DNA of 64,000 nucleotides from Streptomyces qaidamensis (GTDB lineage Bacteria; Actinomycetota; Actinomycetes; Streptomycetales; Streptomycetaceae): the NCBI RefSeq assembly GCF_001611795.1, contig NZ_CP015098.1, positions 2,852,001 to 2,916,000 on the forward strand, in the 5' to 3' direction. Positions 22,556 through 31,152 of the stretch are shown here, in pieces. Numbering within the stretch: position 1 is the first letter of the stretch; each line of letters starts with the position of its first letter. A program made the position numbers and the translations under genes. Under the pieces are notes generated by a model. That model did not search any database, was not told the origin of the DNA, and saw only the letters and a list, made by a program, of their open reading frames with translations.

Positions 22556-25528
22556 TTGGAGCTCAGCAGGCGTACCTTCCACGCTCTCGCCGGCACGGCC
22601 ACGCTCGGCTTCGCGCTGACCGGCAGCGGGTCGCCGACCTCCGCCGGCACGGCACGGAGCGTACCCACGGGCCCGCCGCCACCGGTTCCGCGCGCGGACG
22701 GCCGGCGGCACGAGGTCGGCTTCGACCGGTACTCGCTGCTGGTCGACGGCCGCCGACTGGTGATCTGGTCGGGCGAGATGCACCCCTTCCGGCTGCCGAG
22801 CCCGTCCCTGTGGCGGGACGTGCTGGAGAAGATGCGTGCCCACGGCTACAACGCGGTCAGCGTGTACGTCGCCTGGAACCACCACTCCCCCGCCCCCGGC
22901 CGCTACGACTTCACCGGCGTGCGCGACCTGGACCTGTTCCTGCGGACGGCCGCCGAGACCGGTCTGTACGTGATCCTGCGGCCCGGCCCGTACATCAACG
23001 CGGAGGTCGACGCCGGCGGCTTCCCCGGCTGGCTGACCGCGACCGAGGGCCGGGCCCGGACCTCCGACCCGACGTATCTGCGCTACGTCGACGAGTGGCT
23101 GACCGCCGTGAACGCCATCGTCGCGAAACGCCTGTTCACGCGGGGCACGGGCACGGTGCTGCTCTACCAGATCGAGAACGAGTACGACGCGCACGTCGAC
23201 GAGCCCTCCGGGCGCGCCTACATGTCGTACCTGTACGAGAAGGTCCGCGCCGACGGCATCGACGTGCCGCTGTTCCACAACGACAAGGGCAGGAACGGCC
23301 ACTGGACGCCCGGCTCGTTCGGCACCGGCGGCGAGAAGGGACGCTGGCTGTACGGGTTCGACGGATACCCGGAGCCGGACGAGGTGCCGCCCGACTGGGG
23401 GCACTTCGGGACCGGCGGGGCGAAGGGCGGGGCCACGGCCAGTCCGCGCACGCCAGGGTTCGTGCCCGAGTTCGGCGGGGGCTGGTTCGACCCGTGGGGC
23501 GGGTCCTGGTTCGACGGCAAGGGGTACGCCGAGGCGCGCCGGACCCGGGACGCGGCGTACGAGCGGCGCTTCTACCTCACCAACCTCGCCAACGGCATCA
23601 CGCTGCACAACGTCTACATGACGTACGGCGGCACCTCCTGGGGCTGGCTGCCCGCGCCCGTCGTCTACACGTCGTACGACTACGGCGCGGCCTTCGACGA
23701 GGCCCGCAACGCCACCCCGAAGCTCGCCACCATGCACCAGATCGGCCAGTTGCTGCGCCATGTGCCGGACCTCGCCAAGCTGAACCGGGGCAAGGCGGTA
23801 CAGGCCGCCGACGAGCGGATCAAGGTCTACCACCTGGCCAACCCCGACACCGGGGCCCACTTCTACCTCCTGCGCAACGACTCCGAGGAGACGGTCACCT
23901 CGACGCTGCCGGATGCCGGAATCGACGTGCCGGTCACGGTCCCGGCGCGGGACGCCAAGCTGATCGCCGCCGGGCTGAGACTCGGCAGGCGGACGCTGGT
24001 GCACGCCACCGTGCAGCCCATGCTGAGCCTGACCGCCGGGCGGCAGGACATCGCCGTGTTCGCGGGCCGGCGGGGCGATCTGGCGCAGGTCGTGCTGGAC
24101 TGCCCGGACGAACCGACGCCCATGCGGCTGGACCCGGAACCCGCGTGGGCCTACAACCTCGGCAAGCTGTACGTCACCGCTCCGCTCGGCGTCGGCGAGC
24201 TGAGCCGGGTGCGGATCGAGAGCGACGGCGTGGACACGCCGATGCTGCTGTTGTTCGCCGACGACGCGACGGCCGTGCGGCTGTGGCCGTACGAGACGCC
24301 GTCCGGCCGGCTCCTCGTCTACGGGCCGGCACTGCTGCGGTCGGCCGTGCTGCGCGGCTCCACCGTCCACCTCACCGGGGACACCACCGCGCTGACCGGC
24401 CTGGAGGTGTGGGGACCGCGCGGGATCACCCACGTCACGTGGAACGGACGCCCGGTGCCCACCCGGATCAGCGGCTCCGGCAGCCTGCTGGCGCTGCGGC
24501 CGCTGCCCGGTGTGACCCGGCCGGCCCTGCCCGCCCTGGACGGCTGGCGACGGCGGGCCGGGAACCCGGAGTCCGAACCGGACTTCGACGACTCGGACTG
24601 GACGACGGCCGACAAGGAGACCACGTTCAGCACCACGCCCGTGCCCGGCGGGCAGCCCGTGCTGTTCGCCGACGACTACGGCTTCCACTACGGCGACGTC
24701 TGGTACCGCGGCGAGTGGACCGGCGACAGCGGCATCGAGTCCGTGTCCCTGGCCTACAGCACGGGCACGCAGGGCCTGCTGATGGCCTGGCTGGACGGCG
24801 AGCCGCTGGGCACGCACCGGATGCCCGTGCCGGACAAGGAGCGGGCGCGGCAGGGCACGTGGACCGCGGAGGCCGGCTTCGACCTGCCGGAGCGGCTGCG
24901 GAAGAAGCTCCGTGAGGGAGAGCCTGAGCAGCGGCACGTGCTGTCCGTGCTCGTCCGGCGGATGCAGCACGACATGGACGGCGAGGCGCTCGACACGCAC
25001 AAGGCCGCGCGCGGGCTGACCGCCGTCACCTTCGAGGGCGGCTCCCCGAGGGTGAAGTGGCGTATCCAGGGCGCGACCACGCCGGACCCCGTGCGCGGTC
25101 CGATGAACAACGGCGGGCTGCACGGGGAGCGCGAGGGCTGGCACCTGCCCGAGTACGACGACGGGGACTGGAAGGACGCCGGGCTCCCCGCGGGCGACCG
25201 GCGGCAGGGCGTCACCTGGTACCGGACGGACTTCCGGCTGGACGTCGCCCCGGGCGTCGACGCCTCGGTCGGGCTCGTCCTCGACGACGACCCCGAACGG
25301 GCGTACCGCGTCCAGATCTTCCTCAACGGCTGGAACCTGGGCCAGTACATCAACGACGTGGGCCCGCAGCACACCTTCGTGCTGCCGAACGGCATCGTGC
25401 GCACCCGGGGCGCCAACACCCTGGCGCTGGCGGTGCTGTCCGACGGGAGCACCCCCTCCGGGCCGGGCGAGGTGCGGCTGACACTGCTGGGCGCCGCGGC
25501 CGGAGGGGTGCCCGTCAAACCGGTCTGA
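22556..25528 (+). CDS. Secreted GH35 beta-galactosidase, multidomain
   Basis: A 990-residue glycosidase starting at TTG 22556, 7 bases after AGGAGG; the open frame extends further upstream without a better start. A Tat-like signal (LSRRTFHALAGTATLGFALT) leads to a GH35 TIM barrel: GEMHPFRLP, GLYVILRPGPYINAE, acid/base E209 in QIENEYD and nucleophile E305 in VPEFGGGWF. Beta domains follow, and two jelly-roll modules lie near the C terminus (GFHYGDVWYRGEW about residue 705; GVTWYRTDFRLD about residue 890). It removes terminal beta-galactose, probably from galactan or arabinogalactan. It faces the arabinofuranosidase gene convergently, with an 18-base gap. Confidence 0.9.
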   Translation: MELSRRTFHALAGTATLGFALTGSGSPTSAGTARSVPTGPPPPVPRADGRRHEVGFDRYSLLVDGRRLVIWSGEMHPFRLPSPSLWRDVLEKMRAHGYNAVSVYVAWNHHSPAPGRYDFTGVRDLDLFLRTAAETGLYVILRPGPYINAEVDAGGFPGWLTATEGRARTSDPTYLRYVDEWLTAVNAIVAKRLFTRGTGTVLLYQIENEYDAHVDEPSGRAYMSYLYEKVRADGIDVPLFHNDKGRNGHWTPGSFGTGGEKGRWLYGFDGYPEPDEVPPDWGHFGTGGAKGGATASPRTPGFVPEFGGGWFDPWGGSWFDGKGYAEARRTRDAAYERRFYLTNLANGITLHNVYMTYGGTSWGWLPAPVVYTSYDYGAAFDEARNATPKLATMHQIGQLLRHVPDLAKLNRGKAVQAADERIKVYHLANPDTGAHFYLLRNDSEETVTSTLPDAGIDVPVTVPARDAKLIAAGLRLGRRTLVHATVQPMLSLTAGRQDIAVFAGRRGDLAQVVLDCPDEPTPMRLDPEPAWAYNLGKLYVTAPLGVGELSRVRIESDGVDTPMLLLFADDATAVRLWPYETPSGRLLVYGPALLRSAVLRGSTVHLTGDTTALTGLEVWGPRGITHVTWNGRPVPTRISGSGSLLALRPLPGVTRPALPALDGWRRRAGNPESEPDFDDSDWTTADKETTFSTTPVPGGQPVLFADDYGFHYGDVWYRGEWTGDSGIESVSLAYSTGTQGLLMAWLDGEPLGTHRMPVPDKERARQGTWTAEAGFDLPERLRKKLREGEPEQRHVLSVLVRRMQHDMDGEALDTHKAARGLTAVTFEGGSPRVKWRIQGATTPDPVRGPMNNGGLHGEREGWHLPEYDDGDWKDAGLPAGDRRQGVTWYRTDFRLDVAPGVDASVGLVLDDDPERAYRVQIFLNGWNLGQYINDVGPQHTFVLPNGIVRTRGANTLALAVLSDGSTPSGPGEVRLTLLGAAAGGVPVKPV

Positions 25529-25546
25529 CCGGACCGGCCGGGGCCG

Positions 25547-27061
25547 TCAGGCCAGCCGGATCACGTTCCAGGACAGCGGCTCCAGGGCGGCGCTCAGCGT
25601 GCCGTCCTGGAGGGTCGTGCCGTCGACGGTGTGCGGGGCGACCCGCTCGGGGTCGTCGAGGGTGTTGCGGGCGTCGGGGTCGGCGTCCGCGAGGGCGCTG
25701 TGCTCGACGACCCGCGTCAGGCCGAGGGCGTCGAGGGCGACTTCGAGCGGCAGGGCGTCGGTGCGGCTGCGGTTGACGGCGAACACGGTGACGGTGCCGT
25801 CCTCGGCGCGCACGGCGGTGGCGTGCAGCAGGTCGGTCTCGCCGTACTTCCTCGTCTCGTACGTCGGCGAGTCCACGCGGACGTCCAGGACCTGGCCGCG
25901 GCCGTACTGCGCGGCCTGCGCGAACGGGAAGAACGTGGTCTGCCGCCAGGCCGGGCCGCCGGGCTCGGTCATGATCGGCGCGATGACGTTGACGAGCTGG
26001 GCGAGGCAGGCGACCGTGACACGGTCGGCGTGCCGGAGCAGGGCGATGAGGAGCGAGCCGAAGACGACCGCGTCCGTCACGCTGTAGTTGTCCTCCAGCA
26101 GGCGCGGCGCCTCGGGCCAGTCGTCCTGCTCGAAGGTCTTGGCGCGGGCCTCCCACTCGGGCAGGTACCAGACGTTCCACTCGTCGAAGGAGAGGTTGAT
26201 CTTCTTCTTCGACTTCAGCCGGGCGCCCACGTGGTCGGCGGTCGCGACGACGTTGTCGATGAAGGACTCCATGTCGACGGCGGAGGCCAGGAAGGAGTCG
26301 AGGTCGCCGTCCTCGGGCCAGTAGTAGGCGTGCAGCGAGATGTAGTCGACGAGGTCGTACGTCTCCTTCAGGACCGTCGCCTCCCACTCGGCGAAGGTCG
26401 GCATGGACTGGCTGGAGGAGCCGCAGGCGACGAGTTCGACGCCGGGGTCCATCTGGCGCATGGCCCGGGCCGTCTCGGCGGCGAGGCGGCCGTACTCCTC
26501 GGCCGTCTTGTGGCCGGTCTGCCAGGGGCCGTCCATCTCGTTGCCGAGGCACCAGAGTTTGATGCCGAAGGGGTCCTTGTCGCCGTGGGAGACGCGCAGG
26601 TCCGACAGGGCGGTGCCCGCGGTGTGGTTGGCGTACTCCTGGAGTTCGAGGGCCTCGGCGACTCCGCGGGTGCCGAGGTTGACGGCCATCATCGGCTCGG
26701 CCTGGGGGCCGATCTTGCGCAGGAAGTCGATGTACTCGGAGAGGCCGAAGCGGTTGGACTCCGTCGAGTGCCAGGCGAGGTCGAGGCGGCGGGGGCGGTC
26801 CTCGGCAGGGCCGACGGAGTCCTCCCACTTGTAGCCGGAGACGAAGTTGCCGCCGGGGTAGCGGACGGCCGTGACGCCGAGTTCGCGGACGAGTTCCAGG
26901 ACGTCCTGGCGGAGGCCCTTGTCGTCGGCGGTGGGGTGGTCCGGTTCGAAGACGCCGGTGTAGACGCAGCGGCCGAGGTGTTCCACGAAGCTGCCGAAGA
27001 GGCGGGGGTTGACCTCGCCGACCGTGAAGGCGGGGTCGAGGGTGAAGCGGGCGGTGTGCAT
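25547..27061 (-). CDS. abfA: Alpha-L-arabinofuranosidase (GH51)
   Basis: A 504-residue intracellular enzyme that removes arabinofuranose from arabino-oligosaccharides. Catalytic acid/base E175 lies in CLGNEMDGPW and nucleophile E294 in LSFDEWNVWY, the same residue numbers as in the well-studied Geobacillus AbfA. Other family motifs are NPRLFGSFVEHLGRCVYTGV, VRYPGGNF and SLHAYYWPE. No signal peptide is seen, consistent with acting on oligosaccharides imported by the ABC system encoded just upstream. The ATG at 27061 follows GAAAGG. A 106-base gap containing a repeat separates it from the permease gene. Confidence 0.96.
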   Translation of the reverse strand: MHTARFTLDPAFTVGEVNPRLFGSFVEHLGRCVYTGVFEPDHPTADDKGLRQDVLELVRELGVTAVRYPGGNFVSGYKWEDSVGPAEDRPRRLDLAWHSTESNRFGLSEYIDFLRKIGPQAEPMMAVNLGTRGVAEALELQEYANHTAGTALSDLRVSHGDKDPFGIKLWCLGNEMDGPWQTGHKTAEEYGRLAAETARAMRQMDPGVELVACGSSSQSMPTFAEWEATVLKETYDLVDYISLHAYYWPEDGDLDSFLASAVDMESFIDNVVATADHVGARLKSKKKINLSFDEWNVWYLPEWEARAKTFEQDDWPEAPRLLEDNYSVTDAVVFGSLLIALLRHADRVTVACLAQLVNVIAPIMTEPGGPAWRQTTFFPFAQAAQYGRGQVLDVRVDSPTYETRKYGETDLLHATAVRAEDGTVTVFAVNRSRTDALPLEVALDALGLTRVVEHSALADADPDARNTLDDPERVAPHTVDGTTLQDGTLSAALEPLSWNVIRLA

Positions 27062-27099
27062 GCTTGCCTTTCGAGGTTCCGTTTCGTCTGCGGGTCTGT

Positions 27100-27162
27100 G
27101 GGGGCTTGTCGCGCCCACGCGGCGGAGCCGCACATCGCAACAGCCCCGCGCCCCTGCGGGTG
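27100..27162. repeat. Interspersed Streptomyces intergenic repeat
   Basis: A GC-rich element beginning GGGGGCTTGTCGCGCCCACG and ending CAGCCCCGCGCCCCTGCGGG. From memory it is a very common intergenic sequence in Streptomyces. It can fold (GGGGCTTG with the later CAGCCCC) and may reduce read-through from the permease gene into abfA. A related copy forms the 5' end of the gene at 42007. Confidence 0.6.
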
Positions 27163-27167
27163 CTGCT

Positions 27168-28001
27168 CTACTGCCCTGCCAAGCCCGTGTGGGCCACGCC
27201 GGCCACGATCTGGCGTTGGAAGAACACGAAGACGATGATCAGGGGCAGGCCCGCCATCAGGCCGCCGGCCATGAGCTGGGCCCATTGGATGCCGTAGGAG
27301 TTCATGACGGTCGCGATGCCGTTCGGCATGGTCATCAGGTCGGGGTTGTTGGTCACCATGTAGGGCCAGAGGAAGTTGTTCCACGAGGCGATGAAGGTGA
27401 AGATGCCGACCGCCGCCAGGGAGGGGCGGGAGAGCGGGAGGACGATGGTGAAGAAGACGCGCCAGCGGCCGGCGCCGTCGATGAAGGCGGCCTCTTCGAG
27501 TTCGCGCGGGATGCCCTGGAAGAACTTGTAGAGGATGTAGACCATCGCGGCGGGTGCGCACTGCGGCAGGATCATGCCCCAGTAGGTGTCGACCATGCCC
27601 ATCTGCTGGACGGTGGTGAAAAGCGGCACGCCGAGGACCGCCGGGGAGATCATCAGGCCCGCCATGACCACGCCCATGAGGACGTTCTTGCCGCGGAACT
27701 CGGTGCGGGCGAAGCCGTAGCCGGCCAGGGCGCTCACCAGCAGGACGACGGACGTCACGCAGACCGAGACGACCAGGGAGTTCACGAACCAGTTGGTGAT
27801 GTTGCCGGAGTCGAACAGGGCCTTCCAGGCCTGGCCCGTCCAGTCCTCGGGGAGCCAGTGCGCCGGGACCTCCACCGCCTCGGTCTCGGACTTGAGCGAG
27901 GTGAACAGGCCCCAGGCGAAGGGCGCGAGGAAGACGACCGACACGGCCGTGCCGAGCAGGGTGAGCAGGATCTGGCTGGGCGTCCACGCCTTGGTGGTCA
28001 T
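27168..28001 (-). CDS. Oligosaccharide ABC transporter permease (MalG type)
   Basis: A 277-residue inner-membrane permease with six predicted helices and the EAA loop EEAAFIDGAGRWRVFFTIVL that docks the ATPase. It is of the CUT1 (oligosaccharide) class and pairs with the MalF-type permease encoded upstream, whose stop overlaps its start (ATGA). No ATPase is encoded here. In Streptomyces such importers commonly share MsiK, encoded elsewhere (known of the group, inferred here). The likely cargo is arabino-oligosaccharide. Confidence 0.94.
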   Translation of the reverse strand: MTTKAWTPSQILLTLLGTAVSVVFLAPFAWGLFTSLKSETEAVEVPAHWLPEDWTGQAWKALFDSGNITNWFVNSLVVSVCVTSVVLLVSALAGYGFARTEFRGKNVLMGVVMAGLMISPAVLGVPLFTTVQQMGMVDTYWGMILPQCAPAAMVYILYKFFQGIPRELEEAAFIDGAGRWRVFFTIVLPLSRPSLAAVGIFTFIASWNNFLWPYMVTNNPDLMTMPNGIATVMNSYGIQWAQLMAGGLMAGLPLIIVFVFFQRQIVAGVAHTGLAGQ

Positions 28002-28936
28002 CGGGCGCTCTCCTCACGGTTGCGCAGCAGCCACATCCGGGCGAGGGCGACGGCCGCGATGATCACGAAGAAGATGACGGAGATCGCGGAGGCGTAGCCC
28101 ACGCGGTAGCTGGTGAAGCCCTCTTCGAGGGTGTACTGCACGAAGGTGCGGGTCGATCCCTCGGGTCCGGGGAGGAAGTCCATCATCACGACGGCCTGGT
28201 CGAAGATCTGGAGCGAGGCGAGGACCTGGAGGGCGATGACCAGGCCGGTGATGTTGCGCAGCATCGGCAGGGTGATGTGGACCATGCGGTGCCAGGCGTT
28301 CGCCCCGTCCAGTCTGGCGGCCTCGTAGAGGTGGTCCGGGATGCCCTGGAGGGCGGCGAGGTAGAGCAGGAAGCTGAAGCCGACGGTCCACCACAGGGTG
28401 GTGATGACGATGGCGAGCATCGCGTAGGACTTGTCGGTCAGCCAGGGCGTCTGGAGGCCGAAGACGTGGTCGATCATGCCGGTGCCGGGGTTGAACAGCC
28501 ACTGCCACAGGTTGGCTGCGACGGTGGACGGCAGCAGGAACGGGGCGAAGAAGCAGAGCCGCCACAGCCATTTGCCGCGTTCGATGTGGTGGGCGAGCAT
28601 CGCGAGGAGGAAGGCGAGGACGGTGATGCAGGGGACGACCAGGAGCGTGAAGTACGCGCTGTGGCCGAGGGAGTCCCACACCAGGGGGTCGTTGAGGGCC
28701 TCGCGGTAGTTGTCGAGGCCGACGAAGCTCGCGCCCTCGCCCGTGATGTTGGCGTCGGTGAAGCTGAGGTAGACGCCGCGCAGCAGCGGCCAGATCACGA
28801 ACACGGCGAACAGCAGCAGGAACGGGGCGACGAACCAGCCGCCGTGCTGGAATCCCTGTTTGCGGCGCAGGGTGGTGCTGCCGGCGGCGGTCGTCGCGCG
28901 TGCGGGTGCGGCGATGGTGTGGGCGCTGGTCGCCAT
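27998..28936 (-). CDS. Oligosaccharide ABC transporter permease (MalF type)
   Basis: A 312-residue permease. After a short Ala/Thr-rich cytoplasmic start come six helices, with the EAA loop YEAARLDGANAWHRMVHITL. The ATG at 28936 overlaps the binding-protein stop (28936-28938), and GGAGG lies 9 bases upstream. It forms the heterodimeric channel with the MalG-type partner. Confidence 0.94.
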   Translation of the reverse strand: MATSAHTIAAPARATTAAGSTTLRRKQGFQHGGWFVAPFLLLFAVFVIWPLLRGVYLSFTDANITGEGASFVGLDNYREALNDPLVWDSLGHSAYFTLLVVPCITVLAFLLAMLAHHIERGKWLWRLCFFAPFLLPSTVAANLWQWLFNPGTGMIDHVFGLQTPWLTDKSYAMLAIVITTLWWTVGFSFLLYLAALQGIPDHLYEAARLDGANAWHRMVHITLPMLRNITGLVIALQVLASLQIFDQAVVMMDFLPGPEGSTRTFVQYTLEEGFTSYRVGYASAISVIFFVIIAAVALARMWLLRNREESAR

Positions 28937-30291
28937 CAGGCGGCACCTCCTTCTGCGGCGGTCTTCCCGTCCATGGGGTTCTTCGTGGCGAGGAGCTGGG
29001 TGAGCGCCTTCTTCATGCGGCCGGCCGCGGTCTCCGGCTTGGCGGAGCCCATCGTCGAGGAGACGACGATGGGGCCGACGCGCTGGGCGAGGATGCCGGT
29101 GGAGCCCGCGAACCACACCTTCGGCTCGGTGGCCTGGTGGTCCATGGCGGCGACGTACTCGCTCTGCGGGTCCAGCTTCTTGTACGCCGCCGTGGACAGG
29201 GTGGGGGTGTAGGCGGGGATGTGGCCGCCGGCCGCCCACTGCTGGGCGTGCTGGACGACGTAGGCGGCGAGTTGGTGGGCGGCCTCGTTGGTGGCGCCGC
29301 CGCGGTCGGACTGGTGCGGCAGGACGAAGGAGTGCGACTCGGCGTGGGTGGCCGGCCGGCCGAAGACGGGCGGCAGCGGGGTCGCTCCGTAGTCGAGCTT
29401 CGCCCCGGAGTAGACCGGGACCGACCAGTTGCCCTCCCAGACGAAGGGGGAGCCGTTGAGGAACTGTTCGGCGCTCGCGAGGCCTCCGAAGCCCGGGTCG
29501 GAGTACCCGTCGGTGACGTGCCGGCGCAGGAACCGAAGGACCTGGACGGCCTTGTCGGTGTCGAAGGTGACCTCGGTGTCGGTGGCGTTGAACCAGGTGC
29601 CGCCGAGCTGGGTGTAGAAGGCGACGAAGAACCACCACTGGAAGTTCTGGTCGGCGTTCCACATGCCGATGGTCTGGAGCCCCTTCTTCGTGGCCCGCTT
29701 GGCCTCCTTCAGCACGTCGAACCACTCGTCGGGGGAGGTGACCGGCACGATCCGGCCGTCGTCGCCGAGCAGCCCCGCCTTCTTCAGCACGTCCTTGCGG
29801 TAGAAGCAGAGCTGGACGTGGATGTCGAGGGGGAGGGCGTAGAGCTTGCCGTCGATGACGCCGCGCTTCCACAGGGTGGGGTTGTAGTCCTCCTCCCGGA
29901 CGCCGTACTTGGCGAGCAGGCCGGTGTCCCAGGGGTCGAGGAGGCGGCCTGGCGCGAAGCCGGTGACCCGGCCGAGGTGCATGACGCCGAGGTCGGGGGC
30001 GCGGTTGCCCGCCGCCGCCATGGCGAGTTTGGTGTAGAAGGGGCTGCCCCACTGGAGGGTGGAGTCCTTGACGGCGATGTTGGGGTTGGCCGCACGGAAG
30101 GCGTCCAGCATGGCGATCATGTTGGAGCCGTCGCCGCCGCTGAAGAGGTTCCAGTAGCGCACCCGTGTGTCGGCGTCGGAGGCGAGTGCGTCGGCGCCGG
30201 TGCCGAGCGCGGCGAAGCCGAAGCTGCCGGCGACGAAGAGTCCGCCGAGCCCGCCGAGAAGCTGCCTGCGATTCAGGTCAGGTCGTCCCAT
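28936..30291 (-). CDS. Oligosaccharide ABC transporter substrate-binding protein (Tat)
   Basis: A 451-residue family 1 solute-binding protein. The N terminus LNRRQLLGGLGGLFVAG is a twin-arginine signal without a lipobox cysteine, so it may remain membrane-anchored or be free outside the cell. The mature protein shows the usual pattern (VRYWNLFSGGDGSNMIAMLD, GKLYALPLDIHVQLCFYRKD, FVWEGNW). It is the first gene of an operon with two permeases and abfA, behind a promoter that copies the arabinanase promoter. The substrate is probably arabino-oligosaccharides (inferred from context). Confidence 0.92.
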   Translation of the reverse strand: MGRPDLNRRQLLGGLGGLFVAGSFGFAALGTGADALASDADTRVRYWNLFSGGDGSNMIAMLDAFRAANPNIAVKDSTLQWGSPFYTKLAMAAAGNRAPDLGVMHLGRVTGFAPGRLLDPWDTGLLAKYGVREEDYNPTLWKRGVIDGKLYALPLDIHVQLCFYRKDVLKKAGLLGDDGRIVPVTSPDEWFDVLKEAKRATKKGLQTIGMWNADQNFQWWFFVAFYTQLGGTWFNATDTEVTFDTDKAVQVLRFLRRHVTDGYSDPGFGGLASAEQFLNGSPFVWEGNWSVPVYSGAKLDYGATPLPPVFGRPATHAESHSFVLPHQSDRGGATNEAAHQLAAYVVQHAQQWAAGGHIPAYTPTLSTAAYKKLDPQSEYVAAMDHQATEPKVWFAGSTGILAQRVGPIVVSSTMGSAKPETAAGRMKKALTQLLATKNPMDGKTAAEGGAA

Positions 30292-30324
30292 GCCCTGCCC
30301 TTACGATCGATGACGAATAGCTGT

Positions 30325-30389
30325 CCGGTATTTCGGATGGCGCTCGTTACTTCGAACGGGACCGTAAATTCGAAGCGCTTGCACGTCAA
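30325..30389 (-). promoter_or_regulatory. Oligosaccharide transporter promoter with IclR-type operator E
   Basis: Minus strand: -35 TTGACG (30384-30389), 17-bp spacer and -10 TACGGT (30361-30366). TTCGAA half-sites lie at 30369-30374 and 30351-30356, and CCGGTATTTCGGAT (30325-30338) lies downstream. Every spacing equals that of the arabinanase promoter at 18399-18463, and the flanking CCATTGACG-GCAAG is also shared. Confidence 0.78.
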
Positions 30390-30540
30390 TGGTCCGGCCA
30401 GAGTTGGGGTGGGACTTTTCCGGACAGGAACGGTCGTTCCCCTTTGAACATCGGACGTCGGATCGCATGACGCGCACACTTTCGGGCGCGTAGTCTCGGA
30501 CCCGCGACAGGCCGTCGGCCGGCGGTGAGAAGGGGGAGCG

Positions 30541-31152
30541 ATGGACATCGCGGGCGCGCGGGCCCGGGCCGCCCGACTCTCCGCCGCGCTCAGGCGCTCA
30601 CGCAGCGGCTCGGCCATGCGCGGCCTGGCCGCCGAACTCGCCACCGCGGTGCGGAAGAGACCCGAGTACCCCACCGACGTACGGTCCCTGTGCCGGGCAC
30701 TGTGCGAGGAGATGAGCAGCCGGCGCGGCGGGCGGCCCGTCGAGCTGCGCTTCGAGCGCTTCCCCGACGAGATCGAAGTGACCGGCCTGTGGATGGAGTT
30801 CCAGGACTTCGACCTCGTCATCGTCGAGGAACGGGCCGAGGCGGTGCAGCAGTTGGTCATCCTCGGGCATGAGCTGTGGCATCTGCACGCGGGGCACGGG
30901 CATCACCACGGGGCGGGTGCGGCGGCGGCTCACGCGTTCGCCGACCGGCCGGGGTGGGACGACGTCGCGCTGACGGTGGCCGCCCGCAACGGCTCCCGGG
31001 AACGGGACGAGGCCGAGGCCGACGCCTTCGGGCACCGGCTGGCGGCGGGGTGCCGGGCGCTGCTGCCGGGCGGGCGCGGGCCGGAGGTACCCCTCGACCC
31101 CGTGCAGCGGTCGCTGTACTACCGGGGGCCGCGAGGAGGTGCGGCACCGTGA
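30541..31152 (+). CDS. ImmA/IrrE-like metallopeptidase domain protein
   Basis: A 203-residue protein of the type often labelled toxin or regulatory component in Streptomyces. The zinc-protease motif HELWH (in ILGHELWHLHAGHGHHH, about residue 110) and the later EAEADAFGHRLA, which supplies the third ligand, mark an IrrE/ImmA-like peptidase. The N-terminal 60 residues are helical and basic. ImmA/IrrE proteins usually cleave a repressor; none is encoded here. Its stop overlaps the start of a MAB_1171c membrane protein gene (GTGA), so the two probably work together. Confidence 0.8.
   Translation: MDIAGARARAARLSAALRRSRSGSAMRGLAAELATAVRKRPEYPTDVRSLCRALCEEMSSRRGGRPVELRFERFPDEIEVTGLWMEFQDFDLVIVEERAEAVQQLVILGHELWHLHAGHGHHHGAGAAAAHAFADRPGWDDVALTVAARNGSRERDEAEADAFGHRLAAGCRALLPGGRGPEVPLDPVQRSLYYRGPRGGAAP

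Noticed and set aside
22424-25372. A 982-codon minus-strand frame opposite the GH35 gene
   Set aside because: No domain and biased composition; the plus strand has catalytic GH35 motifs and a ribosome site.
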